Shown here: positions 1 to 6,887 of the stretch, piece by piece
How positions within the stretch are numbered: the stretch's first letter is position 1
How the letters are laid out: every line of letters starts with the position of its first letter
Assembly: GCA_024763595.1 (NCBI GenBank)
Contig: JANTFK010000121.1
Coordinates: forward strand, 1-8,434
Direction: 5' to 3'
Source of the DNA: Bacteroidales bacterium
GTDB taxonomy: Bacteria; Bacteroidota; Bacteroidia; Bacteroidales; GCA-2748055
Length of the DNA: 8,434 nucleotides
Translations under genes and position numbers: made by a program
The notes under the pieces: generated by a model
Database searches by the model: none
Seen by the model: only the letters and a program-made list of their open reading frames with translations
Told to the model about the DNA's origin: nothing

Positions 1-96
1 GGAACCGGACCGAGTAACGATCCCTGTTGATATATTTCAACTCATCAGGGAACCGGACCGAGTAACGATCCCTGTTGATATATTTCAACTCATCAG
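1..96. repeat. Two exact 48-bp tandem repeat units
   Basis: Bases 1-48 and 49-96 are identical. Identity stops exactly at 96/97 on the right (49 is g, 97 is c); on the left it reaches the window end, so further copies cannot be excluded. The unit is 16 codons, so it keeps the reading frame of the overlapping minus-strand regulator. A real in-frame duplication and a contig-end assembly artefact are both possible; the coincidence with position 1 favours the artefact. Confidence 0.95.
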
Positions 97-169
97 CGGT
101 AAGGACCTCAAAGAGGCTCGATTTCTGGCTACAATCCTCACACTCCGCACAAAGCTTATCAATGTTCAT
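1..169 (-). CDS. Crp/Fnr-family transcriptional regulator, N-terminal fragment (runs off the window)
   Basis: Reading leftwards from the ATG at 169-167 gives an open frame of 56 codons to the window edge. The protein begins MNIDKLCAECEDCSQKSSLF and continues into EVLTADELKYINRDRYSVRF, which matches the start of Bacteroidota Crp/Fnr regulators: a Cys-rich leader, then 'KSxLFxxLTxxEL', then the beginning of the cyclic-nucleotide-binding-like beta-roll. The DNA-binding helix-turn-helix would lie outside the window. Cys7, Cys10 and Cys13 form a CxxCxxC cluster; in FNR proteins N-terminal cysteines hold an oxygen-sensitive Fe-S cluster, so a redox-sensing role is possible but is inference. The gene is divergent from the cytochrome cluster that begins at 374 and could regulate it. 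Oddity: residues ~26-41 (DELKYINRDRYSVRFP) are followed at once by a second copy. That would add 16 residues to the first strands of the sensor domain, unless it is an assembly artefact. Confidence 0.75.
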   Translation of the reverse strand, partial: MNIDKLCAECEDCSQKSSLFEVLTADELKYINRDRYSVRFPDELKYINRDRYSVRF

Positions 170-373
170 AACTATTACAAAAAAAATCGATCGGATTTGT
201 AATATACATAAATTTGATGAACCTGATACAGGTCAGCAATATTACTGATCCATCTCGATTAAAAATGTATCATATTTCGTTTTGATTTCTTTTTCCCCAT
301 CTCCCATAACCCATATCTTTAACACCATTGGGGCTGCAACAGCCCTATCTGAACACATATAACTGTTTCTGAT
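170..373. other. Divergent intergenic region between the regulator and the cytochrome cluster
   Basis: This 204-bp A/T-rich stretch has no convincing coding frame and separates two divergently read genes, so promoters for both should lie here. On the plus strand TAAATTTG (209-216) fits the Bacteroidota -7 consensus TAnnTTTG, but there is no TTTG at the expected upstream distance and it lies ~160 bp before the first plus-strand gene. TATCTTTA (314-321) is a closer-placed but imperfect match. A short inverted repeat at 221-233 is listed separately. No RNA structure or riboswitch was recognised. Confidence 0.5.
221..233. promoter_or_regulatory. Candidate operator, inverted repeat ACCTG-ATA-CAGGT
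   Basis: The 13 bases read ACCTGATACAGGT: two perfect 5-bp arms around a 3-bp centre. It lies 5 bp downstream of the TAAATTTG element and about 50 bp upstream of the divergent regulator start, where an autoregulatory or operon-controlling site would be expected. It does not match the classic FNR/CRP half-site TTGAT or TGTGA, and 5-bp arms can occur by chance, so the assignment is tentative. Confidence 0.25.
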
Positions 374-733
374 ATGAGAAGAGTGATGGTAATGATAACG
401 GGCACAGTGATTCTGATACTTTTCGGGTGCACAAAATATGAGATCCCAAAGCCTGAATGTCCCGAGAACCTTCCAACCGGTATTGGCTTTTCTTCAGATA
501 TCCAACCCATCTTCAATAAAAATTGTGTCATGTGTCACGGTGGCGGGCAGTCGCCCGACCTGAGTGCGGGCTGGTCCTATGATGAACTCATGGATGGCGG
601 ATATGTGGATACGGAGTTCCCCTGTTCAAGTGTGATCTACGAGATCTTCTCAGGTTCCCACAGTGACAGGGCCACGGAAGAGGATATATTAACCATCCTG
701 GGATGGATCGATGAAGGAGCCAAGGACAACTGA
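374..733 (+). CDS. Monoheme cytochrome c lipoprotein
   Basis: A 119-residue protein. Residues 1-19 form a lipoprotein signal with a lipobox ending LFGC, so Cys19 would be lipidated after cleavage. In Gram-negative bacteria this puts the protein on the periplasmic side of the outer or inner membrane. One heme site, CVMCH (Cys51-His55), follows the segment FSSDIQPIFNKN, a sequence type common just before the heme in small class-I-like cytochromes c of Bacteroidota. The C-terminus (SVIYEIFSGSH then ILTILGWIDEGAKDN) resembles the last helix of that fold. The usual distal-Met region is not obvious; Met73 or His96 are candidates for the sixth ligand. Cys29 and Cys84 are extra and might form a disulfide. 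It is the first gene of a tight cluster, 18 bp before the beta-barrel gene, which suggests a partnership at the outer membrane. The start has a second in-frame ATG at codon 5; the first gives the better N-region (MRR). Confidence 0.85.
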   Translation: MRRVMVMITGTVILILFGCTKYEIPKPECPENLPTGIGFSSDIQPIFNKNCVMCHGGGQSPDLSAGWSYDELMDGGYVDTEFPCSSVIYEIFSGSHSDRATEEDILTILGWIDEGAKDN

Positions 734-751
734 TAAAACAAACCAACGACT

Positions 752-1591
752 ATGAAACGATATTTAAAATTAATCAGTACTGCATGCATCATTACTTTTC
801 TGTCTCCAGGGATTGCAAATGCCCAGGAGGAGGATAGCCCCATTGCCCCTCCGTTCGAGACCCTCAACCTGATCGATAATCAGACCACGGTCAATCCTTA
901 TAAGGGACAGGTGATCCTTGAGATCCAGCACCGCTTTTCAAAGATAGAGGAGATTGCCGACCTGTTTGGAATATATGGCAGTGCCAACACCCGGCTTGGT
1001 GTTTCGTATGGCCTCACCGATAAGATCATGCTTGGATTCGGGACAACGCGAAATTACATGTTGCAGGACCTGGAGTGGAAATACAGCATTCTGACCCAGA
1101 CTCAGTCAGGGAAAGTTCCGGTCTCTCTCTCCTATCACGGGAATGCTGTGCTGGATGCACGTGCCGATAAATACTTTGGTCCCGAAGAAGATTATCAATT
1201 CATCTACCGCCTCTCTTCCCTGAACCAGCTGATCGTATCCAGGAATTTTGCCGGAAGGTTTAGTTTTCAGGTGGCACCGACATTTGTCTGGTTCAATGCG
1301 GTCCCTGAAGGATACAGGAATGCCAATGCTTCCGTTAATGTGGGCAGCCGGCTTCAGGTGCTGGGCTTTCATTCCATTGTATTTGAATACGACCAGCCCC
1401 TCCTGACGGCAGATGAGAAGGTATATCCCAACCTGGCCCTGGGCGTGGAAATCGGAACAAGCACTCACTCATTCAGGGTCTTCGTCTCCAACTACAATTC
1501 CATTGTCAGGAACCATGGTATTGCGTTTAACGGGAACAATCCCCTGGAAGGTGACCTCCAGTTCGGATTTAATATTTCTATAAGGTTCTGA
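752..1591 (+). CDS. DUF5777-family outer-membrane beta-barrel protein
   Basis: A 279-residue protein with a Sec signal peptide (about residues 1-24, cleavage after ANA). The mature part begins with the ETLNLIDNQTTVNPYKG segment and continues with EIQHRF, DLFGIYGSANTRLGVSYGL, IMLGFG, VSLSYHGN and VEIGTSTHSFRVFVSNYNSI. These are recognisable hallmarks of the Bacteroidota family annotated as DUF5777 beta-barrel. Alternating hydrophobic strands throughout and a C-terminal aromatic (ISIRF) agree with insertion in the outer membrane by the BAM machinery. The family has no established biochemical function that I know of. Its place between a lipoprotein cytochrome and a membrane-anchored multiheme cytochrome, with only 2 bp before the next start, suggests a porin-like or scaffold role for electron transfer at the outer membrane; that is inference. 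It has no heme motif itself and appears full length. Confidence 0.85.
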   Translation: MKRYLKLISTACIITFLSPGIANAQEEDSPIAPPFETLNLIDNQTTVNPYKGQVILEIQHRFSKIEEIADLFGIYGSANTRLGVSYGLTDKIMLGFGTTRNYMLQDLEWKYSILTQTQSGKVPVSLSYHGNAVLDARADKYFGPEEDYQFIYRLSSLNQLIVSRNFAGRFSFQVAPTFVWFNAVPEGYRNANASVNVGSRLQVLGFHSIVFEYDQPLLTADEKVYPNLALGVEIGTSTHSFRVFVSNYNSIVRNHGIAFNGNNPLEGDLQFGFNISIRF

Positions 1592-1593
1592 TT

Positions 1594-2568
1594 ATGAAAA
1601 CCCCAACCATCCTTAGTGCAGCATTACTTTCTCTGACAATTACATCAACACTCATTGCCCGCCAGGTTGACACTACGAAGCTGAAGCCTTTCTATTTCGA
1701 AGTGAATGATTACGTGGAGGAGAATGAGCATTGTCTCAGGTGCCATGGTGAGGTGAAGTTCCTCCTGGAGGATCCTGCCCTGGACAGAGCTGTCTATGAG
1801 CATATGTGTCCGGACCGGCAGATTGACAGGGATGCCTATTATTCAGCTGTGCATAAAGGGTTCAGTTGTACAGACTGTCACTCTTATGATTTCAACACTT
1901 TCCCGCACCCGCTTGAAGCCAGGTTGGAAGATAGCTATGAATGCCTGGATTGTCACGGCTATGATGAGACCTTTGCACAATACCACTTCGAAGATATCGC
2001 ACAAGAATTCCAGGAAAGCATTCACAATATGGATGATTTTACCTGCTGGAAATGCCATAACCCCCATAGTTACAAGGCATTCATGAGAAACGCCGATGAC
2101 CTGGGTGAAGCGATTGTCTATGATAACAATATCTGTCTGAACTGTCATGCCAACTTTTCTAATTTTACTTTGCTGACCGACCGGGCAGAGATCAATGTGG
2201 TGCAGAGCCATGAATGGCTGCCCAACCAGGCCTCCCACTTTTCCCATGTAAGGTGCATCGAGTGCCATACCGAAATTAATGACTCCATCCTGATCGCACA
2301 CAAGATCCTGCCAAAAACAGAAGCTGTAAAACGCTGTACAGAATGCCACTCAACAGACTCCAGACTGATGTACACCCTCTATAAGTTCCAGATCAAAAAA
2401 GAACGCAAGGCGGGTTTTGCCAACGGAATCATTATCAATCAGTCCTATGTGATTGGTGCCAACCAGAATTTGTTCCTGAACAGGCTCAGTATACTGGTCT
2501 TTCTGCTGACATTCCTTGTCATCCTGCTGCATACTTTCCTGCGTATCCGTAATCTGAAAAACAAATAA
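1594..2568 (+). CDS. Seven-heme cytochrome c with C-terminal membrane anchor
   Basis: A 324-residue protein with a signal peptide (about residues 1-22) and seven CxxCH sites: CLRCH (Cys47), CTDCH (92), CLDCH (117), CWKCH (151), CLNCH (181), CIECH (221) and CTECH (248). Many additional His residues (for example HEW, SHFSH, AHK) can act as distal ligands, so bis-His hemes are likely. Near the C-terminus, about residues 298-316 form one hydrophobic helix followed by RIRNLKNK, so the heme domain faces the periplasm and is tied to the inner membrane. The next gene, a cytochrome b, starts after a single base, so the pair very likely forms a quinol/cytochrome c module. The inter-heme distances (45, 25, 34, 30, 40, 27) loosely follow those in the repeated blocks of the large fusion protein downstream, suggesting common origin. 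No catalytic heme site (such as CxxCK) was seen, so it is probably an electron carrier and not a reductase. Confidence 0.88.
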   Translation: MKTPTILSAALLSLTITSTLIARQVDTTKLKPFYFEVNDYVEENEHCLRCHGEVKFLLEDPALDRAVYEHMCPDRQIDRDAYYSAVHKGFSCTDCHSYDFNTFPHPLEARLEDSYECLDCHGYDETFAQYHFEDIAQEFQESIHNMDDFTCWKCHNPHSYKAFMRNADDLGEAIVYDNNICLNCHANFSNFTLLTDRAEINVVQSHEWLPNQASHFSHVRCIECHTEINDSILIAHKILPKTEAVKRCTECHSTDSRLMYTLYKFQIKKERKAGFANGIIINQSYVIGANQNLFLNRLSILVFLLTFLVILLHTFLRIRNLKNK

Positions 2569-2569
2569 T

Positions 2570-3202
2570 ATGACAAACCATAAAATATACCTCTATCCGG
2601 TATGGATCCGGATCTGGCACCTGATCAATGCCCTGATGTTCCTGTTACTTATTTTTACGGGAATATGCCTCCATTTTTGCGGAACCGGACAAACATTGAT
2701 CCCTTTTAATATTGGGGTGGGGATCCACAACACAGCAGCCATTATTATAACTTTCAATTACGGAGTTTTTGTCATTGGCAACATGATAACCCGCAACGGA
2801 AAATTCTACCGGAAATGGCGGAAAAACCTGGTCACCAATCTGTGGAAGCAATTTGTGTTTTACGCAGTGGGGATATTCAGGAACGAAAAACACCCTTTCC
2901 CCATAACCGAGAAACAAAAATTCAACCCGCTCCAGAAATTCGCCTATGTGATCGCCATGTACTTTGGCATGCCCCTGCTCATTCTTTCGGGTCTGGCTCT
3001 GATGTTCCCCGGATTAACGGGATACAGTGTATTTAATATCAGCAGCCTGGTTTTTTATGATGTACTGCACATCATCGTAGGCTTTGTGCTTTCGCTGTTC
3101 CTTCTGGTGCACCTCTACACATGCACCCTGGGGGATAAACCCGGCACCCTATTCAAGAGCATGGTAACCGGGTATCATGAAGAGCATGAAGCAGAAGAAT
3201 AG
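2570..3202 (+). CDS. Four-helix di-heme cytochrome b (b561 / Ni-Fe-hydrogenase b-subunit type)
   Basis: A 210-residue membrane protein with four predicted helices (about residues 17-36, 52-72, 123-145 and 160-186). The N-terminal YPVWIRIWHLINALMF is typical of the cytochrome b561/HydC-like superfamily. Candidate heme ligands are His17 in helix 1, His53 at the start of helix 2, and His167 and His181 in helix 4 (14 residues apart). That would be enough for two bis-His b hemes stacked across the membrane. Family members exchange electrons between quinone and a partner on the periplasmic side. The partner here is most likely the seven-heme cytochrome encoded immediately upstream, separated by one base. 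The segment between helices 2 and 3 is basic (KFYRKWRKN) and fits a cytoplasmic loop. The C-terminal tail (GYHEEHEAEE) is acidic and His-rich. Confidence 0.85.
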   Translation: MTNHKIYLYPVWIRIWHLINALMFLLLIFTGICLHFCGTGQTLIPFNIGVGIHNTAAIIITFNYGVFVIGNMITRNGKFYRKWRKNLVTNLWKQFVFYAVGIFRNEKHPFPITEKQKFNPLQKFAYVIAMYFGMPLLILSGLALMFPGLTGYSVFNISSLVFYDVLHIIVGFVLSLFLLVHLYTCTLGDKPGTLFKSMVTGYHEEHEAEE

Positions 3203-3326
3203 TGTGCAACAGGGTATTAAGAATAGATTTAAATTATACTCACAATCAATGAATTAAAGGTTAGTTTATACAAAATTTGCTATTTTGGGTTCATTCGTAA
3301 GACGCTATCTCCGAACGTGGAATGAA

Positions 3327-6128
3327 ATGATCAGATCCTGCAAGCAGTACCAGATCACCCCAATACCCAGCCGGCTCATTTTATATATATTCCTGGTATT
3401 CATCCCGGTCCTGATGCATGCCCAATCCGATGAAGATTGTATGATGTGCCATGAAGATCCCGAACTGGAGGGGATGTTACATGGCAGAATGGTTTCCATG
3501 TTTGTGGATACCATGGTATTCGAAAGGTCGGTGCACAATGGCAACAGTTGCATTTCATGCCATACAAGTGCTGCCGATGAGGGCTTTCCGCATGCGGACG
3601 AATTAAAACCGGTCAATTGCGGCGAGTGCCATAAGCAGGAAATGACTGATAACAGCAAGGGCATTCATGGCCAGGCATTGCTTATGAATGACCCCAATGC
3701 CCCCAGTTGCAAAGAGTGCCATGGCCATCATGATATTCTGCACTATACTGACCCCAACTCACGCACCTATAAAATGAACATTCCATTCTTATGTGGAAAA
3801 TGCCATCAGGAGGGAGAGGTGGTAGCCAGGATCTATGATGTGTCCGAACACAATGTCATAGAGAATTATACCCAGGGGATACACGGCAGGGGGTTGTTTG
3901 AGGCGGGACTGATTGTAACTGCTACCTGTAACAATTGTCACGGTAATCACCTGATACTGCCCCATACAAGCCCAAACTCGTCCATCTCGGCCAACAGAAT
4001 TGCTGGCACCTGTATGGTCTGCCACATCAAGATTGAAGCCACCCATAAAAAGGTGATCCGGGGTGAGTTGTGGGAAAAGGATCCTTCCATTATTCCATCC
4101 TGCTCCGAATGCCACCCTCCGCATAAAGTGAACATTCCGGAAATTCAAGCCAGGCTTTCCGACAATTCGTGTATGAAGTGCCATGGTGATACAGCGATAC
4201 ATAAGTTAGTCGATGGCGAAACAGTTTCACTATTTGTGGATGCACATATCCTTCCAAACTCCGTCCACAAGAATATTCAGTGCACCAAATGCCATACTGA
4301 GGTTACGGATCACCTGAAACGGCCCTGTGCCACCAATGAACCGGTGGATTGTTCCTCCTGTCATGCCGAAGTATTCGACCTGTTCTTTGAAAGCGCCCAC
4401 GGGCAGGCTTTCTACCACGAAAAAGAAAATGCGCCATATTGCACCGATTGTCACGGCACCCACAATACCAAATCAAGATTTGACGATACATCCCCTGTAT
4501 ACAGGACAGCCATACCGGAGCTTTGCGGGGAATGCCACCGAAAGGATGGCAAAGCGCATATTTCTCCGGAGGAGAAGGATCTCAATGAATATTCCAATTA
4601 TGCCTCCAGTGTACATGGAATGGGTGTTACTGAAAAAGGATTAACGGTAAGTGCTGTCTGTACCGATTGCCATACTTCCCATTTTGCCGTGAAAACATCC
4701 GATGTAAGATCGACTGTTAATCCTGCCAATGTGCAGAAAACATGCGGTAACTGCCATAAGGGCATTTATGAGAAATATATGAAGAGCGACCATGCTTTTA
4801 CCCAGGATAATCCGGGGAAGGACTATCCCACATGCGTGAGATGCCATACCGCACATGTAATATCCGATGTCAATCAGAATAAGTTCATGAAAGAGGTGAC
4901 GGTTCAGTGTGGTTCCTGTCATGAAGAACAGGCCGATACCTATATGAAAACCTTTCACGGAAAAGCTTACCAGCTAGGGTACTTTGAGTCGGCAAGATGT
5001 TCCGATTGCCATGGATCACACAATATCCTGAAAGCCAGTAACCCGGCATCCATGATCTCGCAGGCAAACCTGGTAAATACCTGTGCGGCCTGCCATATAG
5101 GTGCCGGCAAGCGGTTCTCCAGGTATCTGAACCATGCCACACAGAAAGATGACCCCTGGATGCATGGCACCTATATTTTCATGACGGCCCTGTTGTTGAG
5201 CGTATTTATTTTTTTCGGAATTCACCTGCTCATGTGGCTGCCCCGGTCAATGATGGAACGAATCAGGAGAAAGAGAACCAGACCACTGGAAGAGGGAAAT
5301 CTCTATGTCCGGCGGTTTAACAGGAAACAACGGATTACGCACGTATTTGTCATCGTCAGCTTCCTGATGCTTGCACTGACCGGAATGATGCTGAAGTTTG
5401 CCCATATGGAATGGGCCCGGTTCCTTGCAAAGTTATTGGGCGGAGTTGGAACAGCAGGTGTGGTTCACCGTATCGGGGCAGTAATCACCTTTGGATATTT
5501 CACGTACCATATCATGAACCTGGTCAAACTGAAACGGGAGAAAAGGCTTTCCGCACTGCAATTCATTTTTGGCAAGAACTCGTTATGGTTCAATAAACAG
5601 GATGTGAAAGATTTCTGGGCCACCATGAAGTGGTTCGTTGGAAGAGGCCCCCGTCCCAGTTACGGCAGATGGACCTACTGGGAGAAATTTGACTACATGG
5701 CGGTGTTCTGGGGAGTGGCCGTGATTGGATTCAGCGGACTGGTACTCTGGTTCCCGGTCTTCTTTACAAGGTTCCTGCCAGGCTGGGTAATCAATGTGTG
5801 CCAGATCATCCATAGTGATGAAGCATTGCTGGCTGTAGGATTTATCTTTACGATCCATTTTTTCAATACCCATTTCCGGCCCGAATCGTTCCCCATGGAT
5901 ACTGTTATTTTCACCGGGCATGTGCCGCTCGAACATTTCAAATATGAAAGACCGCGTGAATATCAGGAACTGAAGGACTCCGGTGAGCTTGATAATCATA
6001 TCTTTGAGAAAAAATATGAGAAAGAGACCATACGAATGGTCAGATTCTTCGGATTTCTTTTCCTGGCAGTGGGGGTGATCCTTGTGGCTTTGATTATTTA
6101 CTCCTTTCTCGCCGGTGGAGGGCATTAA
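3327..6128 (+). CDS. Fusion protein: 19-heme cytochrome c with C-terminal cytochrome b membrane domain
   Basis: A 933-residue protein counted from the ATG at 3327. A TTG at 3285 would add 14 residues, but the ATG gives a normal signal peptide (residues 1-32, cleavage after MHA), and the TTG lies in a TATTTTGG segment that may be a -7 promoter element. Nineteen CxxCH sites run from Cys38 to Cys586, in two eight-heme blocks plus a three-heme remainder. From residue 612 the chain enters the membrane, with about six helices (near 615-638, 672-692, 711-733, 790-812, 829-848 and 905-928). Likely b-heme ligands include His672, His714, His728, His829 and His844. The segment HFRPESFPMD after helix 5 is familiar from cytochrome b domains fused to multiheme cytochromes. 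Geobacter CbcL is a characterised protein of this general build, with fewer c hemes. The likely role is quinone-linked electron transfer into or out of a long periplasmic heme wire. It starts 124 bp after the preceding gene, so it may have its own promoter. Confidence 0.88.
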   Translation: MIRSCKQYQITPIPSRLILYIFLVFIPVLMHAQSDEDCMMCHEDPELEGMLHGRMVSMFVDTMVFERSVHNGNSCISCHTSAADEGFPHADELKPVNCGECHKQEMTDNSKGIHGQALLMNDPNAPSCKECHGHHDILHYTDPNSRTYKMNIPFLCGKCHQEGEVVARIYDVSEHNVIENYTQGIHGRGLFEAGLIVTATCNNCHGNHLILPHTSPNSSISANRIAGTCMVCHIKIEATHKKVIRGELWEKDPSIIPSCSECHPPHKVNIPEIQARLSDNSCMKCHGDTAIHKLVDGETVSLFVDAHILPNSVHKNIQCTKCHTEVTDHLKRPCATNEPVDCSSCHAEVFDLFFESAHGQAFYHEKENAPYCTDCHGTHNTKSRFDDTSPVYRTAIPELCGECHRKDGKAHISPEEKDLNEYSNYASSVHGMGVTEKGLTVSAVCTDCHTSHFAVKTSDVRSTVNPANVQKTCGNCHKGIYEKYMKSDHAFTQDNPGKDYPTCVRCHTAHVISDVNQNKFMKEVTVQCGSCHEEQADTYMKTFHGKAYQLGYFESARCSDCHGSHNILKASNPASMISQANLVNTCAACHIGAGKRFSRYLNHATQKDDPWMHGTYIFMTALLLSVFIFFGIHLLMWLPRSMMERIRRKRTRPLEEGNLYVRRFNRKQRITHVFVIVSFLMLALTGMMLKFAHMEWARFLAKLLGGVGTAGVVHRIGAVITFGYFTYHIMNLVKLKREKRLSALQFIFGKNSLWFNKQDVKDFWATMKWFVGRGPRPSYGRWTYWEKFDYMAVFWGVAVIGFSGLVLWFPVFFTRFLPGWVINVCQIIHSDEALLAVGFIFTIHFFNTHFRPESFPMDTVIFTGHVPLEHFKYERPREYQELKDSGELDNHIFEKKYEKETIRMVRFFGFLFLAVGVILVALIIYSFLAGGGH
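3438..5096 (+). repeat. Internal heme-block duplication (8 + 8 + 3 hemes) within the fusion gene
   Basis: Measured from the first Cys of the first motif to the His of the last, block A (3438-4115) and block B (4170-4847) each span 678 bases. First-Cys positions in A are 38, 75, 98, 128, 156, 201, 229 and 259; in B they are 282, 319, 342, 372, 400, 445, 473 and 503. All seven intervals agree. Block C (4908-5096) has Cys528, 558 and 586, matching the spacing of hemes 3-5 and 11-13. Shared protein segments include FVD...SVH before heme 2/10, HGQA followed by APxC before heme 4/12, and a 'G(I/V)HG.G....GL.V.A.C' stretch before heme 6/14. The DNA has diverged, so this is an old duplication and not a recent tandem copy. 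Confidence 0.9.
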
Positions 6129-6162
6129 CCGGTGCCACGATCATGGTGCTTCATCCTCCGGG

Positions 6163-6846
6163 TTACTCTGCTGGTACTGCATCTTCCAGCAATATTTCAT
6201 AGGTGTAACCATAACCAAAATCTTTATTCAGGGACACAACCCCCTCCAGCTTAACTGTTGAACCGGTCTCAAATGAGGCGGATGAAGTCGCTGTAAGGTC
6301 AAACTTCCCGTTATGGTCGGTACCATCCTGGATATGTACCCAGTTGCGTCCCATGATTTCCGGATTGAACCTGGTCACTTTTCCCTTCACCTGTATGGTT
6401 TGTCCTTCATATGCAGCCGGATCTGCATAGAGATCTGAAATGGGAATGAACCCTTTTTCTTGTTCCAGGTTTACATCGGACTTCTCAATGGCTACCTTTG
6501 GTTTATAATCCACCTCCTGTTTTCGCGCTTGCTCCGGGGGCTCTCCGGAAAATAACCCCTCCAGGAAAATGACCTGTTCGAAGGTCCTGTCCAGTTCCTT
6601 GCTGTAAAATTCCTCCATCAGCAGACCTCCCCGGTAGCTGTAAGTTTCTCCCGGGCTGGCATCCATGGAAGGCACAGCCACCCAGTATGCCGGCCCTTTT
6701 CCCTTGACAAAGAGGTAGGTGTAATTTTCAACCTGTTCGACAGCTTTCACCCTGACCGTTCTATACTCACCGGCCGGAGTCTTTCTGCAACCGGCCAGCA
6801 GCATACACTGCAGGACAATCATCACCGCTATTGGTTTCATCTTCAT
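6163..6846 (-). CDS. Lipoprotein with OB-fold-like domains
   Basis: A 227-residue protein with a lipobox LLAGC (Cys20), so it is predicted to be lipid-anchored and periplasmic. Two beta-rich parts can be seen. Residues ~27-98 hold VENYTYLFVKGKGPAYWVAVP and a later SKELDRTFEQVIFLEGL. Residues ~132-225 begin IPISDLYADPAAYEGQTIQVKGKV and carry NWVHIQDGT, then a DLTATSS strand, then VKLEGVVSLNKDFGYGYTYEILLEDA. The second part looks like the bacterial OB-fold domain often annotated 'nucleic acid-binding, OB-fold' but found in secreted proteins beside multiheme cytochromes. A nucleic-acid role is unlikely outside the cytoplasm. The linker (~100-131) is charged. It has no heme motif. The gene follows the NapC-like cytochrome after a 41-bp gap on the same strand, so co-transcription and an accessory, assembly or docking role for that cytochrome are likely. 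The exact function is unknown. A second ATG at codon 3 is equally possible. Confidence 0.75.
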   Translation of the reverse strand: MKMKPIAVMIVLQCMLLAGCRKTPAGEYRTVRVKAVEQVENYTYLFVKGKGPAYWVAVPSMDASPGETYSYRGGLLMEEFYSKELDRTFEQVIFLEGLFSGEPPEQARKQEVDYKPKVAIEKSDVNLEQEKGFIPISDLYADPAAYEGQTIQVKGKVTRFNPEIMGRNWVHIQDGTDHNGKFDLTATSSASFETGSTVKLEGVVSLNKDFGYGYTYEILLEDAVPAE

Positions 6847-6887
6847 CTTACGTTGCTTTATGGTTCATCATGGATCGACGGATCAGG

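Noticed and set aside
1..96. Start of a CRISPR array or transposon-end repeat
   Set aside because: The units are directly adjacent without spacers and lie inside a coding frame; there are no target-site duplications or transposase sequence.
1594..2568. Idea that the seven-heme protein is a nitrite or other multiheme reductase (NrfA/Otr/Hao-like)
   Set aside because: No CxxCK or other altered catalytic heme site is present, all seven motifs are ordinary CxxCH, and the C-terminal anchor with an adjacent cytochrome b points to an electron-transfer role.
2685..2711. Second occurrence of GGAACCGGAC, resembling the start of the 48-bp repeat
   Set aside because: Only about ten bases match and the rest diverges; it lies within the coding sequence of the cytochrome b (GTGQTLIP) and is coincidental.
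3261..3288. Possible Bacteroidota promoter (TTAG, 16 bp, TATTTTGG) before the large fusion gene
   Set aside because: Position is attractive, but the -7 box lacks one base of TAnnTTTG and the -33 box is not TTTG. Used only as a minor argument for choosing the ATG at 3327 over the TTG at 3285.
5583..6125. Long open frame (180 codons) on the minus strand inside the fusion gene
   Set aside because: It lies opposite a clear cytochrome b domain, its product has no recognisable domain, and it is explained by codon bias of the real gene. Similar antisense frames over 1106-1468, 1843-2349 and 3789-4202 were rejected for the same reason.
6126..6166. Possible bidirectional terminator between the convergent genes (TAACCGG ... 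CCGGGTTA)
   Set aside because: The arms pair only with a bulged G and enclose a loop of over 20 bases; there is no T-tract on either strand, and the arms overlap both stop codons. Too weak to call.
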